Positions 52,222 through 61,426 of a DNA stretch of 63,674 nt are shown here, piece after piece. Numbering within the stretch: the first letter of the stretch is position 1; each line of letters opens with the position of its first letter. The position numbers and the translations under genes are program-made. The stretch lies in the NCBI RefSeq assembly GCF_000981225.1, contig NZ_LAJC01000028.1, forward strand, positions 1 through 63,674, read 5' to 3'. The notes beneath the pieces were generated by a model. That model ran no database searches. It had not been told where the DNA came from and worked only from the letters and a program-made list of their open reading frames with translations. The stretch comes from Allosalinactinospora lopnorensis. GTDB lineage: Bacteria > Actinomycetota > Actinomycetes > Streptosporangiales > Streptosporangiaceae.

Positions 52222-52853
52222 ATGAAGCTCGCGATTCTCGGCGCGACCGGGCGGACCGGCCGCCATGTGGTCGAGCAGACACTCGAACGCGGTCACACGG
52301 TCACGGCGCTGGTCCGCGACCCGGCCAAGCTCGACGGCACGGCCGATCCGCGACTGCGGATCGTGCGGACCGATGTCATGGATCCGGAAGCGCTCGCCGC
52401 CGAATTCAGCGGCCACGAGGCCGTGGTGTCGGCGATCGGCCCTCCGGGCAACGTCCCCACCACCGTGTGCACCGACAGCGCCGGATCGATCGTCCGGGCC
52501 ATGGAACGGGCCGGCGTCTCACGTCTCGTCGTGGTCAGTGCCAGCGGGCCGCACACCGACGGCGACGGACTCCTCGTCCGTGCCTGGTGAAGCCGATCCT
52601 GCGGCGGATCCTCCGGCACGCCTTCACCGACATGCTCGGCATGGAGGAGGTGGTCAGCCGCAGCTCCCTGGACTGGACCATCATGCGCCCGCCCCAGCTC
52701 ACCGACAAGCCGCCGACCGCGAACTACCGGGCCCGTACGGGGGGCAACGTCCGGGGCGGCTTCCAGATCCCGCGCGCCGACCTCGCCCACGCCGTCCTGG
52801 AGACCGTGGACGACAAGGCGACGTTCCGGACCGCCGTCTCGGTCGCCACCTGA
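52222..52853 (+). pseudogene. NAD(P)-binding (NmrA/SDR-like) protein, apparent frameshift
   Basis: From ATG 52222, after GGAGGAG, the protein reads MKLAILGATGRTGRHVVEQ, then VTALVRDPAKL and RLVVVSASGPHTDGDGLLVR. The frame is lost at GCC (52582-52584) and continues as LVKPILRRILRHAFTDMLGM and DWTIMRPPQLTDK. One missing C (GCCTG for GCCCTG) would restore about 210 residues. It binds NAD(P) and may act as a reductase or sensor; the TetR neighbour suggests ligand-controlled expression. Confidence 0.8.
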
Positions 52854-52903
52854 GAACGGGCGGACCGCAGGGCACGCCGGCCGCGCCTTCGGCACGCCTG
52901 TGG

Positions 52904-53803
52904 TCACCGGTCGGTCCGGGGACGCAGCGCGGTCGCGATCGCCTCGGTCAGTTCGGCGGCGAGCCGCCCGTCCGGGTCCAGGTCAGGGTCGAAGATCACG
53001 AACTGCGCGCCGGCGGCCAGCGGCGAGGTGACCAGCACCTGCACGATCGAGATGAGCTCCCCGAAGCTGAGCCCGTCCGGATCGGGCGCGTCGACGGCGG
53101 GCATCACGGCCGGGTCGAGGCTGTCCACGTCCACGTGCAGCCAGAAGCCGTCCACCCCCTGGGCCGCCAGGTAGCCGACCGCGCCGGCCGCGACCGCCTC
53201 CGGGCCGAGGCGCCGGATCGCGGAGACGTCGTACTCGGTAATGGCGCTGTCCGGGATGTCGGGTGCGTACTCGCGCAGATCGGAGCGGTGGCCCAGGGCC
53301 ACGACGTGCTCGTCGCGGACGTACGGGCGGCGCCCCTCAAGGTCGGTGAGCGCCGGGTGCCCGCGTCCGGTGCCGACCGCCAGCGCCTCCCCGGCGACCG
53401 CGCCGACCTTGGCGGAGTTGCCGGGATGCCGGAAATCCACGCTGCCGTCGATGGCGACCAGGCCGTACGTACCCGCCCGGCGCATGGCCAGCATGGGACC
53501 CAGCAGGATCGAGCAGTCCCCGCCCAGCAGGACCGGAAGCTTCGGCCCGTCCAACAGGGCCGCCACCCGGTCGGCCAGCGTGACCGTGTACTCCGCGATG
53601 CCCGCCGCGTTGAGCAGACCGGTCCGCGGATCCCGCTCCGGGGAGTACGGCGGCGGCTCGACCCGCCCGGCGTCCTCCGCTTCCAGGCGATCAGGGAGGC
53701 CGCACGTCCGCAGGGCGTCGGCCATCCTCCGGCAGCCGGGCTCCAGCCCGGGGGCCGGAGGTCGCAATCCGAGATTCGACGGTGCGTCGAGAACCACGAT
53801 CAT
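52904..53803 (-). CDS. Arginase/agmatinase-family protein
   Basis: The 299-residue protein has VLLGGDCSILLG, VAIDGSVDFRHPGNSA and WLHVDVDSLDPAVMPAVD, the three ureohydrolase metal blocks. The first block has Cys for His and the second has Ser for the central His, while the DxDSLDP block is intact. Metal binding and urea-forming activity are therefore doubtful. ATG 53803 is preferred; 53812 and 53827 are alternatives. It is a distant paralogue of the protein at 840-1784. Confidence 0.8.
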   Translation of the reverse strand: MIVVLDAPSNLGLRPPAPGLEPGCRRMADALRTCGLPDRLEAEDAGRVEPPPYSPERDPRTGLLNAAGIAEYTVTLADRVAALLDGPKLPVLLGGDCSILLGPMLAMRRAGTYGLVAIDGSVDFRHPGNSAKVGAVAGEALAVGTGRGHPALTDLEGRRPYVRDEHVVALGHRSDLREYAPDIPDSAITEYDVSAIRRLGPEAVAAGAVGYLAAQGVDGFWLHVDVDSLDPAVMPAVDAPDPDGLSFGELISIVQVLVTSPLAAGAQFVIFDPDLDPDGRLAAELTEAIATALRPRTDR

Positions 53804-53916
53804 GCGGTGCATCCTAGTGATGCGCACCGACAGCCCTCTTCAGCGACCGGCTTCGCACGAAAGACGCCCGCCCGCGCGGGGAGCACCGCACGTACCGGCC
53901 GCGATGGCGGCGGTGG

Positions 53917-54267
53917 TCAGGCCGACTGCTTGCTGCCGCGGCCCGAGTAGTGGATGACCTCCACCTCGTCGAGCACCGCGTGTCCCTCGCCGATGACCTC
54001 TTCGAGCTGGGGCAGGAACGCGCGGACGCGTTCGGGGGCGTCCACGATCACCACGGACACGGGCAGGTCCTGGGTGAGCGACAGCAGCCGCGAGGTGTGG
54101 ATCCGGTTGGAGGTCCCGAACCCCTCCACTCCGTGGAACACACTGGCCCCGGCCAGTCCGGCGGCGTGGGCCCGGTGGACGATCTCGGTGTACAGAGGCT
54201 TGTGGTGCCAGGTGTCGCTGTCGGTGACGTAGACGGTCAACCGCAGCGCCGGTTCCGGCAGGCCCAT
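53917..54267 (-). CDS. DUF190-family protein
   Basis: The 116-residue protein has the DUF190 pattern [39 protein letters not shown] and [19 protein letters not shown]. The fold is PII-like. DUF190 genes often accompany CrcB/Fluc fluoride exporters, but none is present here. Function unknown. Confidence 0.88.
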   Translation of the reverse strand: MGLPEPALRLTVYVTDSDTWHHKPLYTEIVHRAHAAGLAGASVFHGVEGFGTSNRIHTSRLLSLTQDLPVSVVIVDAPERVRAFLPQLEEVIGEGHAVLDEVEVIHYSGRGSKQSA

Positions 54268-54451
54268 GAGGTCCACCCCCTTCGGTGCCCGCGCGGCCCT
54301 TTCCCCGTCGATACCCCGAAAGGACCCGGACAAGCGGTGGCCCCGGCCCGTATCGGACCGCGGCCGAGCGGGGGTTTCGCCGCACCGGGAGCCGCGCGAC
54401 CCGGCAGTCCTGTACCAGGATCCGGGCACACGGCGCCGGGCGCGGACAGCG

Positions 54452-54658
54452 CTACCGGTCCTCCCGGTCCTTTCTTTCCTTGTCACCGTCGGTGAAGGCC
54501 TCCTTGACCTTCTCCCCGGCCTGTTTGAGCTTGCTCTTGGTCTGCTCGTAGGCGCCTTCGGCCTGCCACTGCTCGTTGCCCGTGGCCTTGCCGGCGGCTT
54601 CCTTGGCCTGGCCCTTGAGCTCTTCGCCCTTGTGGCGGGCCTCGTCACCGGTGCTCAT
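54452..54658 (-). CDS. CsbD-family stress protein
   Basis: The 68-residue hydrophilic, lysine-rich protein has the CsbD pattern [20 protein letters not shown] and [27 protein letters not shown] precedes ATG 54658. CsbD proteins accumulate under general stress. It follows the DUF2795 gene by 23 bases and is probably cotranscribed. Confidence 0.92.
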   Translation of the reverse strand: MSTGDEARHKGEELKGQAKEAAGKATGNEQWQAEGAYEQTKSKLKQAGEKVKEAFTDGDKERKDREDR

Positions 54659-54681
54659 ATGCGTCTCCTTTCGTGACGTTC

Positions 54682-55011
54682 CTAGCTGCCGCGGTTCTCT
54701 CCGAGTTCCTCCGCGATCGGGTTGCCTGGGATCTCCTTCTCCCGTTCGGCCATGCCCGGGTGCGTGTGGTGCCGCCGGGCGTTCGCCTTGTCGGAGTCGG
54801 AGTCGGGACCGCCGGCATCGGCCATCCGGACCGAGGCGGTCACCTCGCTGAAGTTGGCGTAGTCCTCCGCCGGTATGGCGCGCAGGGCGCGGATGGTCTC
54901 CTCGTCGGCGCCGCTGTCCCGCGCGGCCTCGACGAGGTCGTCCCTGTGCGCGGGGAAGTCCGCGCCGCTCAGCGCGGCCTGCAGGCGTTCGGTCGTGGTC
55001 GTCGCCACCAT
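54682..55011 (-). CDS. DUF2795-like stress-associated protein
   Basis: The 109-residue protein has the DUF2795 region LQAALSGADFPAHRDDLVEA and ETIRALRAIPAEDYANFSEV, then a charged tail. GGAAGGAG precedes the ATG. It pairs with the downstream CsbD gene. Confidence 0.85.
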   Translation of the reverse strand: MVATTTTERLQAALSGADFPAHRDDLVEAARDSGADEETIRALRAIPAEDYANFSEVTASVRMADAGGPDSDSDKANARRHHTHPGMAEREKEIPGNPIAEELGENRGS

Positions 55012-55185
55012 GAGACTGCGCTCCTTCCAACGGGGGAACCTCGACCCGTTGGGGACCGCTACCGAATCGGTCCGGAGTTGAATCGCGCTCGCCGCGCCGA
55101 AATTCGGCGCGCCGCGGGTGCGAGGCGCAAGGGGCAGCCGCTTCGGAGAGGAATCCGGGAGCCTTCGCCCCCGGCGACCGGACGG

Positions 55186-56139
55186 TCAGTTGAGCACGCG
55201 CACCGGTGTGCCCTCGATGAAGGAGACCACGTCCTCCACGGTCTCCTGGAAGAACACCTCGTAGGTGGCGTGCGTGCCGTAGCCGATGTGCGGGGTCAGC
55301 ACGGTGTTGGGCGCCGTACGCAGCGGGTGCCCTTCGGGCAGGGGTTCGGTGTCGTACACGTCGAGGCCGGCGCCGGCGATCGTGCCCGACCGCAGGGCCG
55401 CCAGCAGGGCGGCCTCGTCGACGATCGGCCCCCGGGAGGTGTTGACGAGGTAGCCGCCGGGGCCGAGCAGCTCCAGTTCCCGGGCGCCGATCAGGTCGCG
55501 CGTGCGGTCACCGAGCTTGAGGTGGATCGTCGCGATGTCGGCCCGGCTGAGCAGTTCGTCCTTCTCGACCCGGGCGGCGCCGTGCTCCGCGGCGGCCTCG
55601 GCGGTCAGATTGGTGCTCCAGGCCAGCACCCGCATCCCGAACGCGTTGCCGACCGCCGCGACCCTGGCGCCGAGCCTGCCCAGACCGAGCACGCCCAGGG
55701 TGCGACCGTGCAGGTCGCCGCCGACGGTGTGCTGCCAGCCGCCCGAACGCACCGCGTGGTCCTCCGCGGGGATCCGGCGCACCAGCGCGAGAATCAGCCC
55801 CCACGTGAGTTCGGCGGTCGGGGGACCGTTGCTGGCGGTACCGCTGACAGTGATCCCCAGTTCCCGGGCGGCCTCCATGTCGATGGAGGGATTTCCCCTG
55901 CCGGTCGTCACCAGCAGCCGCAGGTTCGGCAGCCGGCTCAGCAGCTCGCGCGGAAACGGGGTGCGCTCGCGCATGGCGCAGACGACCTCGAACGGTTCCA
56001 GGCGCTCGACCAGCGCGTCGTGCCGGCTGAGGTGGTCGGTGAAGACGGTGAGTTCCGCGGTGGGAGGCAGCCGCTTCCAATCGCCGTAGCGACGGGCGAT
56101 GTCCTGGTAGTCGTCGAGCACGGCGACCCGGATCGTCAT
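55186..56139 (-). CDS. D-2-hydroxyacid dehydrogenase-family protein
   Basis: The 317-residue protein has the NAD-binding motif LGVLGLGRLGARVAAVGNAF. The catalytic Arg is in VNTSRGPIVDEAALLAAL, and the Glu and His are in YDTEPLPEGHPL and VLTPHIGYGTHATY. It reduces or oxidises a 2-hydroxy acid; the exact acid is unknown. ATG 56139 is the conserved start (MTIRVAVLDDYQDIAR). Confidence 0.92.
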   Translation of the reverse strand: MTIRVAVLDDYQDIARRYGDWKRLPPTAELTVFTDHLSRHDALVERLEPFEVVCAMRERTPFPRELLSRLPNLRLLVTTGRGNPSIDMEAARELGITVSGTASNGPPTAELTWGLILALVRRIPAEDHAVRSGGWQHTVGGDLHGRTLGVLGLGRLGARVAAVGNAFGMRVLAWSTNLTAEAAAEHGAARVEKDELLSRADIATIHLKLGDRTRDLIGARELELLGPGGYLVNTSRGPIVDEAALLAALRSGTIAGAGLDVYDTEPLPEGHPLRTAPNTVLTPHIGYGTHATYEVFFQETVEDVVSFIEGTPVRVLN

Positions 56140-56326
56140 AGCGGGCAGCCTACGCCGCGCGCACGCGCGGCCGGAACGCGGGGCGCGCGGGCGCGGCCGC
56201 TCACGCGGGGAATCCGGCCTCCTCCGGAGCCCCATTACCGGCCCCCGTCTTGCTACGGTTCCGTGTGTTCGCGCCGGCGCCTACCCCCGGGCGTGCCGGT
56301 CACGTCCCCGACGCTGAAGGTTCCCC

Positions 56327-57070
56327 ATGCGATTCGATCCCTCCGCCTCCCGGCGTACCGCGGCCGTCGGCGCCGCCCTGGCCTGTGGTGTGCTGCTCGC
56401 CGGCTGCGACTCGGAATCCGTCGACGAGGACTCGTTCTCCCTCGACGAGTGGTTTTCCTTCGACGAGTGGTTCTCAACCGATGAGTGGTTCTCGTTCGGC
56501 GACGGCGAGGACGGCGAGAACACGGAGGAGGAAGCGGAAGGCGAGGAGACGGAGGAGGAAGAAGCGGAGGAGGAGGCCGAGGGGGACCTGTTCGCGCTGC
56601 CCGACTCCTGCGCGGGCATCGGCGCCGAGGAGGTCGCCGGCGGCCTGGCGCCCGCGGGCACCGTTGTGGCGGAGGACATCGGAGAGGTCGAGGACACGCC
56701 CGACGCCGAGCAGGTGTCCTGCGTGTGGAGCGGAGCCGGGGCCGGCCAGGGCGGCGGGGAGTCGTTCGCGCTCGTCTTCACGGTGAACGCCGACCCGAGC
56801 GCCAGGCTCGAAGTGGCCCAGGTGCCCGGCGAGGAGGAGATGAACTGGGAGGTCGACGTCGACGTCGATGTCGACAACTACCGCACACCGCAGGCCGACG
56901 CCCTGGGCGGCGAGCTGGACTACGTCGCCACGGTCGAGGGCTCCACGCAGAGCCTGCACCTCTCGCTGCCGGACAACTTCTACGTCTCCGCCATCGCGGT
57001 GTCCTCGGAGGCCTCCCAAGAGGACCTGGAGCAGGTCGTCCTCCAGGCCGCCGAGCGGGCCCAGCAGTAG
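56327..57070 (+). CDS. Lipoprotein with DEWFS repeats and acidic linker
   Basis: The 247-residue protein has a lipoprotein signal (ALACGVLLAGC). Residues 36-57 then hold three near-copies of a six-residue unit (DEWFSF, DEWFST, DEWFSF), visible also as 18-base DNA repeats near 56437-56500. A glutamate-rich linker leads to a globular domain of about 150 residues (CAGIGAEEVAGGLAPAG, VSCVWSG) that may be DUF3558-like. It is an extracellular lipid-anchored protein of unknown role, adjacent and convergent to the OmpA-domain lipoprotein gene. Confidence 0.75.
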   Translation: MRFDPSASRRTAAVGAALACGVLLAGCDSESVDEDSFSLDEWFSFDEWFSTDEWFSFGDGEDGENTEEEAEGEETEEEEAEEEAEGDLFALPDSCAGIGAEEVAGGLAPAGTVVAEDIGEVEDTPDAEQVSCVWSGAGAGQGGGESFALVFTVNADPSARLEVAQVPGEEEMNWEVDVDVDVDNYRTPQADALGGELDYVATVEGSTQSLHLSLPDNFYVSAIAVSSEASQEDLEQVVLQAAERAQQ

Positions 57071-57105
57071 GGCGCCGGTCCGGGGACCGCGCCCCGCCGC
57101 GGGTC

Positions 57106-58668
57106 TCACTCCTCGATGGGGATCTCGGGAAGTTCGCCGAACGGACCGGCCCGCAGGGTGAGCTCCTCGATGTCGGCCGGCGGGCCGGGGAACACCGCGA
57201 CGAGATCGTAGGTGTTGCCCGGCTGCAGCTCGTGCACCTCTTCGGCGAAGCCGGTGGACCTGTCGTCCCCCAGCGTCATCTGCGCGACGTAGCGCACCAG
57301 GTCGGTGTCCGGGTCGAGGAGCTGGAGCCCGCCCAGCGAGCCCGAGCTGAACTGCTCCGGGCCGCCCGCCTGCGTCTCGCCGTCGGCCCCTATGTCCGGG
57401 ATGACCGGCTCGTCGGAGTTGTTGGTCAGCGCCACCGTAGCGATCACGTAGGCGCCGTCGCGGCGCAGCGGGTACACGTCCAGCTGCACGTCGTCGTGCT
57501 CTTCGGTGGCGACGACGTCACCGTTGTCGTCGGTGAACGGCGCCGGCCAGGTCACCGTCCGCTGCGCCACGCCGAGTCCGTCCTCGTCCTCCTCCTCTTG
57601 GTCGCCCGAGGCGCTGACCTCGTAGGAGAACTCCACCCGCCGGTTGCGGGCGCGTGCCTCCTCGTCGTCGGGGCCGCCCTCCACGGCCACCGGCTCGGTG
57701 CTGCCGCGCCCCTCGACCACGTAGGTGTAGTTGTCGTCCAGCTCCTCCACCAGCAGGGTGCGCACGGTCTCCGCGCGCTCCTCGGAGAGGTTCTGATTGT
57801 AGGCGTCGGTTCCCTTGCCGTCAGTGTGTCCGATGACGGTGATCTCCGAGTTGTCCGGGTCGACGTTGCTCGTCAGCGATCCGGCCGCCTGGCGGACCAC
57901 CTCCTCGGCGTCCGCGGTCAGCTCCGACTCGTCGAACTCGAACATCACGTCGGAGTGCAGCGAGATCGTCTCGGTGGTGCCGTCCCGGGTGATCGAGGCG
58001 ATGTCGGAGTCGACGAAGCTCTCCACCCACCCCTGGTCGGCCTCCGCGTCGTCGTCCGGAGGACGGTTCTCGAAGGTGAGGTTCTCCCCGCCGGACGGCG
58101 GGTCGTCGGGGGAGAGGTGCTGCGGTCCGTTCGGGTTCTCCGGGTCGGGCCGCTCCTCGTCGACGTCCTGGAGGGGGATGCCCGTCATGGCCCCCAGCCC
58201 GCTGCCGACGAAGGTCACCTGCTCCACGTCCTCGGGGATGGGCGGGAAGTACCTGCGGTACTCGTTGGTGACCCCGTCGTGCACCGGATACAGCCCGTCG
58301 TCGTTGGGGCTGACCGAACCGTACTTCAGTCCGTCGCCGTCGAGGTACTCGCGGAACACCTGACCGGTCATGGGGTCCACCAGGGTGTGCGGCATGCTGA
58401 GGTTGCGGTTGCTGCCCTCGAACCCGTCTGGGTAGTCCACCTCGTAGTACATGACCGTGTGGTCGGGGGTGCGTTCCAGACCGGTGATCGAGAACCGCAG
58501 CACCTCGTCCTGGCCGGTGTCCTGGAAGATACGCCCCTCTCTGGTGTAGGGGAACTCCTCCTCGACCGGCGGCGGGTCGTCCCCGTCGCCGAAGAGACTG
58601 CAGCCGCTGAGGAGGAGGCTGCCCGTGGTCAGCAGCGCTGTCGCAGAAAAGGACGTCGTCCGCGCCAT
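57106..58668 (-). CDS. OmpA-domain lipoprotein
   Basis: The 520-residue protein has a lipoprotein signal (LLTTGSLLLSGC) and a long central region. Around residues 230-345 lies an OmpA-like peptidoglycan-binding domain (FDESELTADAEEVVRQA, ITVIGHTDGKGTDAYNQNLS, RARNRRVEFSYE). A beta-rich C-terminal domain follows. It probably anchors to cell-wall peptidoglycan from the outer face of the membrane. ATG 58668 follows GGAG. It is convergent with the repeat lipoprotein. Confidence 0.88.
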   Translation of the reverse strand: MARTTSFSATALLTTGSLLLSGCSLFGDGDDPPPVEEEFPYTREGRIFQDTGQDEVLRFSITGLERTPDHTVMYYEVDYPDGFEGSNRNLSMPHTLVDPMTGQVFREYLDGDGLKYGSVSPNDDGLYPVHDGVTNEYRRYFPPIPEDVEQVTFVGSGLGAMTGIPLQDVDEERPDPENPNGPQHLSPDDPPSGGENLTFENRPPDDDAEADQGWVESFVDSDIASITRDGTTETISLHSDVMFEFDESELTADAEEVVRQAAGSLTSNVDPDNSEITVIGHTDGKGTDAYNQNLSEERAETVRTLLVEELDDNYTYVVEGRGSTEPVAVEGGPDDEEARARNRRVEFSYEVSASGDQEEEDEDGLGVAQRTVTWPAPFTDDNGDVVATEEHDDVQLDVYPLRRDGAYVIATVALTNNSDEPVIPDIGADGETQAGGPEQFSSGSLGGLQLLDPDTDLVRYVAQMTLGDDRSTGFAEEVHELQPGNTYDLVAVFPGPPADIEELTLRAGPFGELPEIPIEE

Positions 58669-59014
58669 TCGGGGGAACTCCGATCGTTGAGGGTATGCGC
58701 CGGGGATATCCTCTAGCACTCCCGGTGGTGCTGGCGAAAGGCCAGTGAACCCGGGGCGTGCGCGAGCCGCCGGAGCGCGGGCCGGGGCAGGCCGCCCGTT
58801 GCGATGGGGCGATCGAGGGATCCTACGCCAGCCGCCCGCCCCGAAGTCCCGGGCATCGCCTCGTGATGGCCGCGACCGCGCCGCGGACCCGGCGCGCGCT
58901 CGTGCTCCGGCAGGCCCGCCCCGCCGGGTTCCTCGGCGGGGCGGACGGTCCCGCACCGTGGCGACGCGTTCCTTCGGGCAGGTATGTGCCGAGGCAGGGA
59001 GCGCGTGTAAGGTG

Positions 59015-59032
59015 TTGGAAAGCGATTTCCAA
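59015..59032. promoter_or_regulatory. LacI-type operator
   Basis: TTGGAAAGCGATTTCCAA is a near-perfect palindrome, seven-base arms around GCGA, 14 bases before the Gfo/Idh start. It matches the LacI/GalR operator form. The LacI regulator encoded at 60231-61279 is the likely ligand. Confidence 0.75.
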
Positions 59033-59045
59033 GAAAGGCTGGCTC

Positions 59046-60197
59046 ATGGCAACAACCACACTCGGCGTCGCGCTCAACGGAGCCACGGGCCGCATGGGCT
59101 ACCGCCAGCACCTCCTCCGTTCGGTGCTGGCCATCCGCGACCAGGGCGGCGTCGAACTGTCCGGAGGAAATCGGGTACAGCTCGAACCACTCCTCATCGG
59201 ACGCAACCCCGACAAGCTCGCCGATATCGCCGCGCGTCACGACATCGCTCGTTGGACCACCGATCTCGATACGGCCCTGTCCGACGACACGGTCGACCTC
59301 TACTTCGACGCCCAGGTGACCTCCGTCCGCGAGAAGTCCCTCCGCGCCGCGATCGCCGCCGGCAAGCACGTCTACGCGGAGAAGCCGGTCGCCGAGTCCG
59401 TCGAGGCGGCGGTGGAACTGGGCAGACTGGCCGACCGGGCCGGAGTCAAGCACGGGGTGGTGCACGACAAGCTGTACCTTCCGGGCCTGCTCAAGCTCCG
59501 CCGGCTGATCGAGGGCGGGTTCTTCGGCCGGATCCTCTCGGTGCGCGGCGAGTTCGGCTACTGGGTCTTCGAGGGCGACTGGCAGGAGGCGCAGCGCCCG
59601 AGCTGGAACTACCGCACCGAGGACGGCGGGGGCATCGTCACCGACATGTTCTGCCACTGGAACTATGTTCTGGAGAGCCTCATCGGCCGCGTCACCGCGG
59701 TGACCGCCAAGGCCGTCACGCACATACCGGAGCGCCGCGACGAGGAGGGCCGGCCGTACGCCGCCACGGCCGATGACGCCGCGTACGGCATCTTCGAGCT
59801 GAGCGGCGGTGTCGTCGCCCAGATCAACTCCTCGTGGTGCGTGCGGGTCAACCGCGACGAGCTGGTCGAGTTCCAGGTCGACGGCACGGAGGGCAGCGCG
59901 GTCGCCGGCCTGCGCGACTGCCGGGTCCAGCACCGCTCGTTCACCCCCAAGCCGGTGTGGAACCCCGACCTGCCGGCGAGCGAGCCCTTCCGGGAGCAGT
60001 GGGCCGAGGTGCCGGACAACGCCGAGTTCGAGAACGGCTTCAAGGCCCAGTGGGAGCAGTTCGTCCGGCACGTGGCCGAGGAGGGCGAGCACCCCTACGA
60101 CTTCTACGCCGGCGCCCGCGGCATCCAGCTCGCCGAGGCCGGGCTGTCCTCGTCGCGGGAGGGCCGCCGTATCGAGCTGGGCTCGGTCACGGAGTAG
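59046..60197 (+). CDS. Gfo/Idh/MocA-family oxidoreductase
   Basis: The 383-residue protein has the NAD(P)-binding start LGVALNGATGRMGYRQHLLR, DAQVTSVREKSLRAAIAAGK and the signature AGKHVYAEKPVAES, plus the C-terminal beta-sheet domain (GGIVTDMFCHWNYVLESLIG). It oxidises a sugar, inositol or sugar derivative. ATG 59046 follows AAAGG. The LacI-type operator upstream and the sugar ABC genes nearby suggest one regulon. Confidence 0.9.
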   Translation: MATTTLGVALNGATGRMGYRQHLLRSVLAIRDQGGVELSGGNRVQLEPLLIGRNPDKLADIAARHDIARWTTDLDTALSDDTVDLYFDAQVTSVREKSLRAAIAAGKHVYAEKPVAESVEAAVELGRLADRAGVKHGVVHDKLYLPGLLKLRRLIEGGFFGRILSVRGEFGYWVFEGDWQEAQRPSWNYRTEDGGGIVTDMFCHWNYVLESLIGRVTAVTAKAVTHIPERRDEEGRPYAATADDAAYGIFELSGGVVAQINSSWCVRVNRDELVEFQVDGTEGSAVAGLRDCRVQHRSFTPKPVWNPDLPASEPFREQWAEVPDNAEFENGFKAQWEQFVRHVAEEGEHPYDFYAGARGIQLAEAGLSSSREGRRIELGSVTE

Positions 60198-60230
60198 GAC
60201 GCGGCGATCGGGCCCCGTGGTCCAGGTGGG

Positions 60231-61279
60231 TCACCCGGAACGCGGGGCCGCCGTGCTCTGCCGTACGACGAGGTCGGTGGCGAGGTCCATGCGCAGGTTC
60301 ACGGGTTCGCCGCCGCGGCTGAGAGTGAGCGCGAGCCGGGTGGCCTCCTCGGCCATTTCGGTCAGCGGCTGGCGGACGGTCGTCAGCGGCGGGCCCACCC
60401 AGCGGGCCACCGGCAGGTCGTCGAAGCCGACGACGCTCAGGTCGTCGGGGATACGCACGCCCAGCTCGCGCGCTGCCTCGTAGAGCCCCATGGCCTGAAG
60501 GTCGCTGCCGGCGAAGATCGCTGTGGGCGGATCGTCGAGCAGCAGCAGTCTGCGGCCCTTGTCGCGGCCGCCCTCTATGTGGAAGTCGCCCGTCTGGATG
60601 AGCGCGGGATCCGCCGACAGGCTGGCGGCGTCCAGCGCGGAGCGGTACCCGTCGATCCGGGCGCGGCTGCACAGGACGTGCTTGGGGCCGCCGATCACGG
60701 CGATGCGCTCGTGGCCGAGGGCGATGAGGTGCCGGGTCGCGGCGAGGCCGCCGTTCCAGTTGGCGGCGCCGATCGAGGGAACGTCCTCCCCCGGGTCGCC
60801 GGTGGGGTCGACGACGACGAAGGGGATGCCGCGGGCCGCCAGCCGCCGCCTCTGCTGGGGGAGAGGTCGGAGAGGACCAGGATCGCCGCTGTCGACTGGC
60901 GGGCCAGAACGGAGTCGACCCAGGCGTCCTTAGGGGTCTGCTCGCCGCCGGATTCCGAGAGTACGACGCTGAGCCCCTCCGAGCGGGCGACACGTTCGAC
61001 CCCGCGGATGACCTCGACCGCCCACGCGCTGTCCAGCTCGTGGAACACCAGGTCGATGGTCGAGGAGCGGCCGCCTCCCGGGCCGCGGCGGCGCCGGTAG
61101 CCGTGCCTGCTGATGAGCTCCTCGATCCGCGACCGGGTTTCGGGGGCGACGTCGGTCCGGCCGTTCAGCACCTTGGACACTGTCGGTACCGATACGCCAG
61201 CGGCTTCCGCAATTTTCGAGATCGTGATCGGTTCCGAAACAGGGACGTGCTGAGAAATCGATGTCGGGTCTGCAGTCAC
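60231..61279 (-). pseudogene. LacI-family regulator with a single-base frameshift
   Basis: From GTG 61279 the protein has the LacI helix-turn-helix (ITISKIAEAAGVSVPTVSKV, RSRIEELISRHGYRRRRGPG) and reads to LVLSDLSP. The frame is lost at a run of five G (60857-60861). The next frame continues RRRLAARGIPFVVVDPTGD, NGGLAATRHLIALGHERIA and DDLSVVGFDDLPVARWVGPP to the stop at 60231. One missing C would give about 349 residues. It likely controls the Gfo/Idh and sugar ABC genes in response to a sugar. Confidence 0.85.
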
Positions 61280-61346
61280 ACCCCCTGATCTTACTCAGAT
61301 GAGCGGGTGATGGGGCGCTCAAAGTGAGCTACCTCTCAACAAGGTA

Positions 61347-61375
61347 TTGACCCGGTGGTTCCGCCACCGTAAATT
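61347..61375 (+). promoter_or_regulatory. Promoter with inverted repeat for the sugar ABC operon
   Basis: TTGACC (61347-61352) and TAAATT (61370-61375) have a 17-base spacer. The spacer is itself the inverted repeat CGGTGG-ttccg-CCACCG. A repressor bound there would occlude the promoter. Confidence 0.65.
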
Positions 61376-61426
61376 CAGGCCCCAATGTTGCGATACTAGA
61401 ACCGATAGTTTCGGAGGCGAGTAAGG

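Noticed and set aside
53917-54267. Fluoride riboswitch or CrcB partner expected near DUF190
   Set aside because: No fluoride exporter gene or recognisable riboswitch motif was seen around it.
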